From SbD1 sp049300095 (GTDB lineage Bacteria; Desulfobacterota; Syntrophobacteria; Syntrophobacterales; Syntrophobacteraceae): DNA of 7,821 nt. This document shows positions 5,362 through 7,821 of the stretch, piece after piece. Within the stretch, counting starts at the first letter, position 1; each line of letters starts with the position of its first letter. Position numbers and translations under genes: made by a program. Under the pieces are notes generated by a model that was not told the DNA's origin, ran no database searches, and saw only the letters and a program-made list of their open reading frames with translations. Location of the stretch: positions 1 through 7,821 of the forward strand of contig JBAQYM010000080.1 of NCBI GenBank assembly GCA_049300095.1, given 5' to 3'.

Positions 5362-5506
5362 GGATGACGGATGACGGATGACGGATGACGGGGGACGGAT
5401 GACGGAGAACGGAGAACGGAGGAAGGATGTTTCTTCCTTCACCCATCGCCCACCATCCACCATCCACCATCCGTCATCCGACATCCGCCATCCGCCATCC
5501 GCCCGT
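5362..5506. repeat. Heptanucleotide repeat array with inverted halves (array 1)
   Basis: The plus strand starts with a run of 7-bp units from 5362: GGATGAC four times, GGGGGAC, GGATGAC, GGAGAAC twice, GGAGGAA, and a partial unit. After a short pyrimidine spacer the order inverts, with units of CCATCCA and CCATCCG type from 5453 to 5501. The two halves are complementary enough to make a long imperfect hairpin. The array ends exactly at the stop codon of the sigma-54 regulator gene (5507) and fills the gap before the Cys-rich gene. No frame in it resembles a protein. It may affect transcript stability or readthrough in this minus-strand gene group. Confidence 0.8.
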
Positions 5507-7054
5507 CTACTTCGTAATATTGAGCTTTTTCATGCGCGAATCGAAGGTCGAGCGGTTCACGCCGGCGTCTTTTGCGGCGCGGGTTATGTGCCATTTGTTC
5601 TTTTCGAGCAGGTAGACCACGTAATCGTGTTCGAGCCGCTCCCAGGAATACCCGTCAAAGAAGCCGGCAAGCGCGGCCTGCTTCGAATCGGCGGGAGATG
5701 CGGCATCCTCGGCGCTCTCGCGGGGCGAGCACACCGCGGGCGCGGCGCGCACGCCGGGGAAGTGGGAGGCGAGGTCCGCCATCGTGATGTTCTCGCCGTG
5801 CGTGATGACCAGGATGTGCTTGACGAAATTTTCCAGCTCGCGAACATTGCCCGGCCACGAATATTCCATCAGAAAGTCCAGGGCGTCTCGTGCGGTCGCC
5901 CTTCGGGGGGTCCCCAGCCGCAGGGCCTCCCTCGCGAGGAAGTGTTCGAGCAGCGGCGGGATGTCTTCCGGGCGGTCCCGCAAAGCGGGGACATGGAGCG
6001 GCAGGACATTCAGGCGATAGAAAAGGTCTTCGCGGAACCGGTCTTTGACGATTTCGGCGGAAAGGTCCCGGTTGGTTGCCGAGATGATTCGCACGTCCAC
6101 CTTCCGGGCGCGGGTCTCCCCGATGGGCTTGATTTCGTTTTCCTGGATGACGCGCAGTATCCGCGCCTGGAGCTGGGGCGCCATGTCGCCGATCTCATCG
6201 AGAAATACGGTGCCCCCGTCCGCCGCCTCGAAAAGGCCCACCTTGCTCTTCACCGCCCCCGTGAAGGCCCCTTTCTGGTAGCCGAACAGCTCGCTTTCGA
6301 GCAGCGTTTCGGGGATGGCGCTGCAGTTTTGCACCAGGAAAGGCATGTGGGCGCGACCGCTCAGGCGGTGGATTTCCTTGGCGGCCAGCTCCTTTCCCGT
6401 CCCGCTCTCGCCCGTGATGAGCACGGGAAAGTCGGTGGCGGCATATTCGGCCGCCCTGTGCATGACGCTCAGGAAAGCGGCGCTCTTGCCGACGATGATC
6501 TGTTCGCTCCGGATCGCGTCGAGGGTCTGTCTGAGCTTGAGGTTTTCCTTGACCTGGTCCGAGTAGACCAGCGAGTTGCCGAGGGCGATCGAGCCGATGT
6601 CGATCAGTTGCTGCAGGAGGCCGAGATAGCCCTTGTCGAGGTTCAACCGGTTACCGCCCGCGCTCGTGTCGATGATCTGCACCGCGCCGTAGACCTCGCC
6701 GGACCGGAGAAAGAGGGGAAAGCACAAGATGAGCGTGCTCTTGACGTTGATTCCCTCCTCGGCCTGCTTGTAGTGCCGCGAGTCCTTGTCTGGCTCGCTG
6801 ATTGTCATTTTGCCGTGCTCGATCACCCATCCGACGATGCTCGGCGCGCCGGCGCCGACGGAGAGCCCCTTTATGCGCTCGCTCTGGGTCCCGGCGGCCT
6901 CGATGCACGTGTAGCCCTCCTCGCTCCGCACCCATATCGAACCGCGCTCGACGTTTTGCAGTTCCAGCAGGGCCATCAAAAACTTGCGCCGCAACTTCTC
7001 GGGATCGAGTTCTTCGGATACTGCCTTATAGAAATCAAAAGATTTGTCGGCCAT
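5507..7054 (-). CDS. Sigma-54-dependent transcriptional activator with GAF sensor domain
   Basis: 515 residues. Residues 20-165 look like a GAF sensor (SIWVRSEEGY, VGWVIEHGKMTISEPDKD, STLILCFPLFLRSGEVYGAVQIID). Residues about 185-420 are the AAA+ module with all key elements: Walker A GESGTGKE (215-222), the sigma-54 contact loop GAFTGA (262-267), Walker B TVFLDEIGD (282-290), sensor I SATNRD and the PGNVRELEN sensor II segment (401-409). Residues 474-513 are a Fis-type helix-turn-helix. It would bind enhancer DNA and use ATP to open sigma-54 promoters when its GAF domain receives a signal, which the sequence does not identify. It lacks a receiver domain, so a phosphorelay partner is unlikely. 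The ATG at 7054 is chosen over the longer frame from 7111 because GGAGAG sits at ideal spacing. It may control the two genes downstream or a locus elsewhere; no clear -24/-12 site was found. Confidence 0.95.
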   Translation of the reverse strand: MADKSFDFYKAVSEELDPEKLRRKFLMALLELQNVERGSIWVRSEEGYTCIEAAGTQSERIKGLSVGAGAPSIVGWVIEHGKMTISEPDKDSRHYKQAEEGINVKSTLILCFPLFLRSGEVYGAVQIIDTSAGGNRLNLDKGYLGLLQQLIDIGSIALGNSLVYSDQVKENLKLRQTLDAIRSEQIIVGKSAAFLSVMHRAAEYAATDFPVLITGESGTGKELAAKEIHRLSGRAHMPFLVQNCSAIPETLLESELFGYQKGAFTGAVKSKVGLFEAADGGTVFLDEIGDMAPQLQARILRVIQENEIKPIGETRARKVDVRIISATNRDLSAEIVKDRFREDLFYRLNVLPLHVPALRDRPEDIPPLLEHFLAREALRLGTPRRATARDALDFLMEYSWPGNVRELENFVKHILVITHGENITMADLASHFPGVRAAPAVCSPRESAEDAASPADSKQAALAGFFDGYSWERLEHDYVVYLLEKNKWHITRAAKDAGVNRSTFDSRMKKLNITK

Positions 7055-7240
7055 ACACTCTCTCCAGCGTAACCGGCGGTCTTTTTTGCCTGCATTGTTC
7101 AGGTATTTCAAAAAAGTTCCGATTTATATCCGGAAACCTGTTAAAAAAGAATGCGATATCCTTGCAAGACTTTCGAGACAGGTCAAGCCCGAAGCGAGGG
7201 ACCGGGTGCGGAATTTTTATAATTGGTCACCGCGAGAAGC
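7055..7240 (-). other. Gene-free leader region of the sigma-54 regulator gene
   Basis: No plausible gene lies here on either strand. Read on the minus strand, TTCCG-N9-CGGAA (complement of 7117-7135) is followed by CTTTTTTG, a weak terminator- or attenuator-like hairpin about 60 bases upstream of the ATG. A TTGACC (complement of 7181-7186) is a possible -35, but no good -10 follows at standard spacing. Both suggestions are tentative. Confidence 0.25.
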
Positions 7241-7362
7241 GGAGGACGGAGGACGGAGGACGGAGGACGGAGGACGAAGGACAGAAGACAGAAGACAGAA
7301 GACAGATGACAGATGACAGAGGGTTTTTCCGTCCTCCGTCCTCTGTTATCCGTCTTCCGTCC
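7241..7362. repeat. Heptanucleotide repeat array with inverted half (array 2)
   Basis: Eleven consecutive 7-bp units run from 7241 to 7317: GGAGGAC five times, GAAGGAC, AGAAGAC three times and AGATGAC twice. After a short GGGTTTTT spacer, about four inverted units follow (GTCCTCC, GTCCTCT, GTTATCC, GTCTTCC). The layout is the same as array 1: purine-rich half first on the plus strand, then its pyrimidine-rich complement. It sits between the start of the sigma-54 regulator gene and the divergent 95-residue protein gene. CGCGAGA (7231-7237) and TCTCGCG (7371-7377) form perfect inverted flanks just outside it. Confidence 0.8.
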
Positions 7363-7402
7363 TTAATCTCTCTCGCGCCACGCATCGAGAAGGAGTCGCC
7401 CG

Positions 7403-7690
7403 ATGAGGGAAATGAACGCCAGGAAGGTGATCGTCACCATGGTGGATGGGACCGTGTTCCACGGTTCGACCAATATCGGCAATTCGCGGCGAATTTCGGA
7501 CCATCTCAAAAAGGACGAGAGCATGTTTCTCGTGCTCTTCGACGCCGTCCTCGGCAACCATGGGGAGAGGCAGGTTTACTTCATAAACCGGAACCACATC
7601 CTCTGGGTCAAGCCCGACGATATGGCAAACGGGACGCAATCCGAAGACATCCTGACCATAGCCATAGATAGTGAAACGGGATCGGGTTGA
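7403..7690 (+). CDS. Small conserved-looking protein of unknown function
   Basis: 95 residues, with AAGGAG at 7389-7394 and a 7-base spacer to the ATG. The sequence alternates hydrophobic and polar residues in a beta-rich pattern: KVIVTMVDGTVFHGSTNIG (8-26), MFLVLFDAVLG (41-51), VYFINRNHILWVKPDD (58-73), and EDILTIAI near the end. This suggests a compact small beta-barrel. It reminds me of uncharacterised small proteins in deltaproteobacteria (perhaps DUF6812), but I cannot confirm this. The opening strand-turn-strand vaguely recalls Sm-like folds; that is a weak resemblance only. No signal peptide or membrane segment is visible. It is transcribed away from the sigma-54 regulator gene, with heptad array 2 between them. 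An alternative start is Met4 (7412). Confidence 0.75.
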   Translation: MREMNARKVIVTMVDGTVFHGSTNIGNSRRISDHLKKDESMFLVLFDAVLGNHGERQVYFINRNHILWVKPDDMANGTQSEDILTIAIDSETGSG

Positions 7691-7730
7691 TTTCCGCGAG
7701 CGAGCCTATCCGGGCCGTTGGCTGTAAGCT

Positions 7731-7764
7731 GTCGGACAGGGTAGTCGGACAGTGTAGACAGTGT
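7731..7764. repeat. 13-bp direct repeat
   Basis: GTCGGACAGGGTA (7731-7743) is followed at once by GTCGGACAGTGTA (7744-7756) and then a partial third unit GACAGTGT. One mismatch separates the two full units. It lies downstream of the 95-residue protein gene in a stretch without a visible gene. Confidence 0.5.
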
Positions 7765-7766
7765 GG

Positions 7767-7820
7767 GTTGGGTTAAGCGATAGCGAAACCCAACATCTCT
7801 TCAAACAGGAAGGTCCTGTT
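7767..7820. repeat. Two inverted repeats at the right edge
   Basis: GTTGGGTT (7767-7774) and AACCCAAC (7787-7794) form a perfect 8-bp stem around a 12-base GCG-containing loop. This GTTGGGTT...AACCCAAC type of repeat is dispersed in many bacterial genomes, as I recall. Just beyond it AACAGGA (7804-7810) and TCCTGTT (7814-7820) form a 7-bp stem with a 3-base loop. The window ends here, so any larger element cannot be seen. Confidence 0.5.
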
Positions 7821-7821
7821 G

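Noticed and set aside
5362..5506. CRISPR array
   Set aside because: Units are 7 bp with no spacers, unlike CRISPR repeats of about 23-47 bp separated by unique spacers.
5378..7072. 564-residue plus-strand open frame
   Set aside because: It is antisense to the sigma-54 activator, and its first part merely translates the heptad array into repeats such as DDGGRMT and HHPSSDIRHPP.
7055..7111. Longer sigma-54 regulator start at 7111
   Set aside because: The 19 extra residues are basic and unlike the family; ATG 7054 has GGAGAG at ideal spacing.

Overview
The window is GC-rich and reads like a chromosomal segment of a free-living Gram-negative bacterium, most likely a deltaproteobacterium (Desulfobacterota, perhaps a Syntrophobacter-like lineage). 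This rests on a sigma-54 activator with a GAF sensor, Cys-rich small proteins, a short-form PyrE and several dispersed repeat types that I associate with that group. The taxonomic call is inference, not proof.

Layout. Positions 1-900 are repeat-rich and hold no intact gene: a pair of dyad motifs 225 bp apart, a C-terminal-looking gene fragment (343-573), and a 322-bp MITE-like element (577-898) with its own internal palindrome. Next, on the minus strand, is an apparently orphan Phd/YefM-type antitoxin (924-1229) with a palindrome over its -10 box. The MITE begins where its toxin gene would be expected. Then, on the plus strand, come a helix-turn-helix/coiled-coil protein (1478-2116) directly followed by pyrE (2127-2717), an unrecognised 122-residue protein (2885-3253), two strong hairpins, and a DUF985-type cupin (3403-3909). 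A convergent intergenic region with a 37-bp inverted repeat follows. Three minus-strand genes come next, read from right to left: a sigma-54-dependent regulator (7054-5507), a cysteine-rich YkgJ-like protein (5333-4851) and a SAM-dependent methyltransferase (4846-4193). The last two are separated by 4 bp. A 95-residue protein on the plus strand (7403-7690) and more short repeats close the window.

The genes show no single obvious pathway. The clearest functional units are the HTH/coiled-coil protein with pyrE (pyrimidine synthesis), the Cys-rich protein with the methyltransferase, and the sigma-54 regulator that may govern this pair or something outside the window.

The least ordinary feature is a pair of heptanucleotide repeat arrays (5362-5506 and 7241-7362). 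Each has a purine-rich half followed by its inverted pyrimidine-rich half. They bracket the sigma-54 regulator in the same orientation and share a near-identical boundary motif. The second is the interruption, or loss, of a toxin gene by a nested miniature element.
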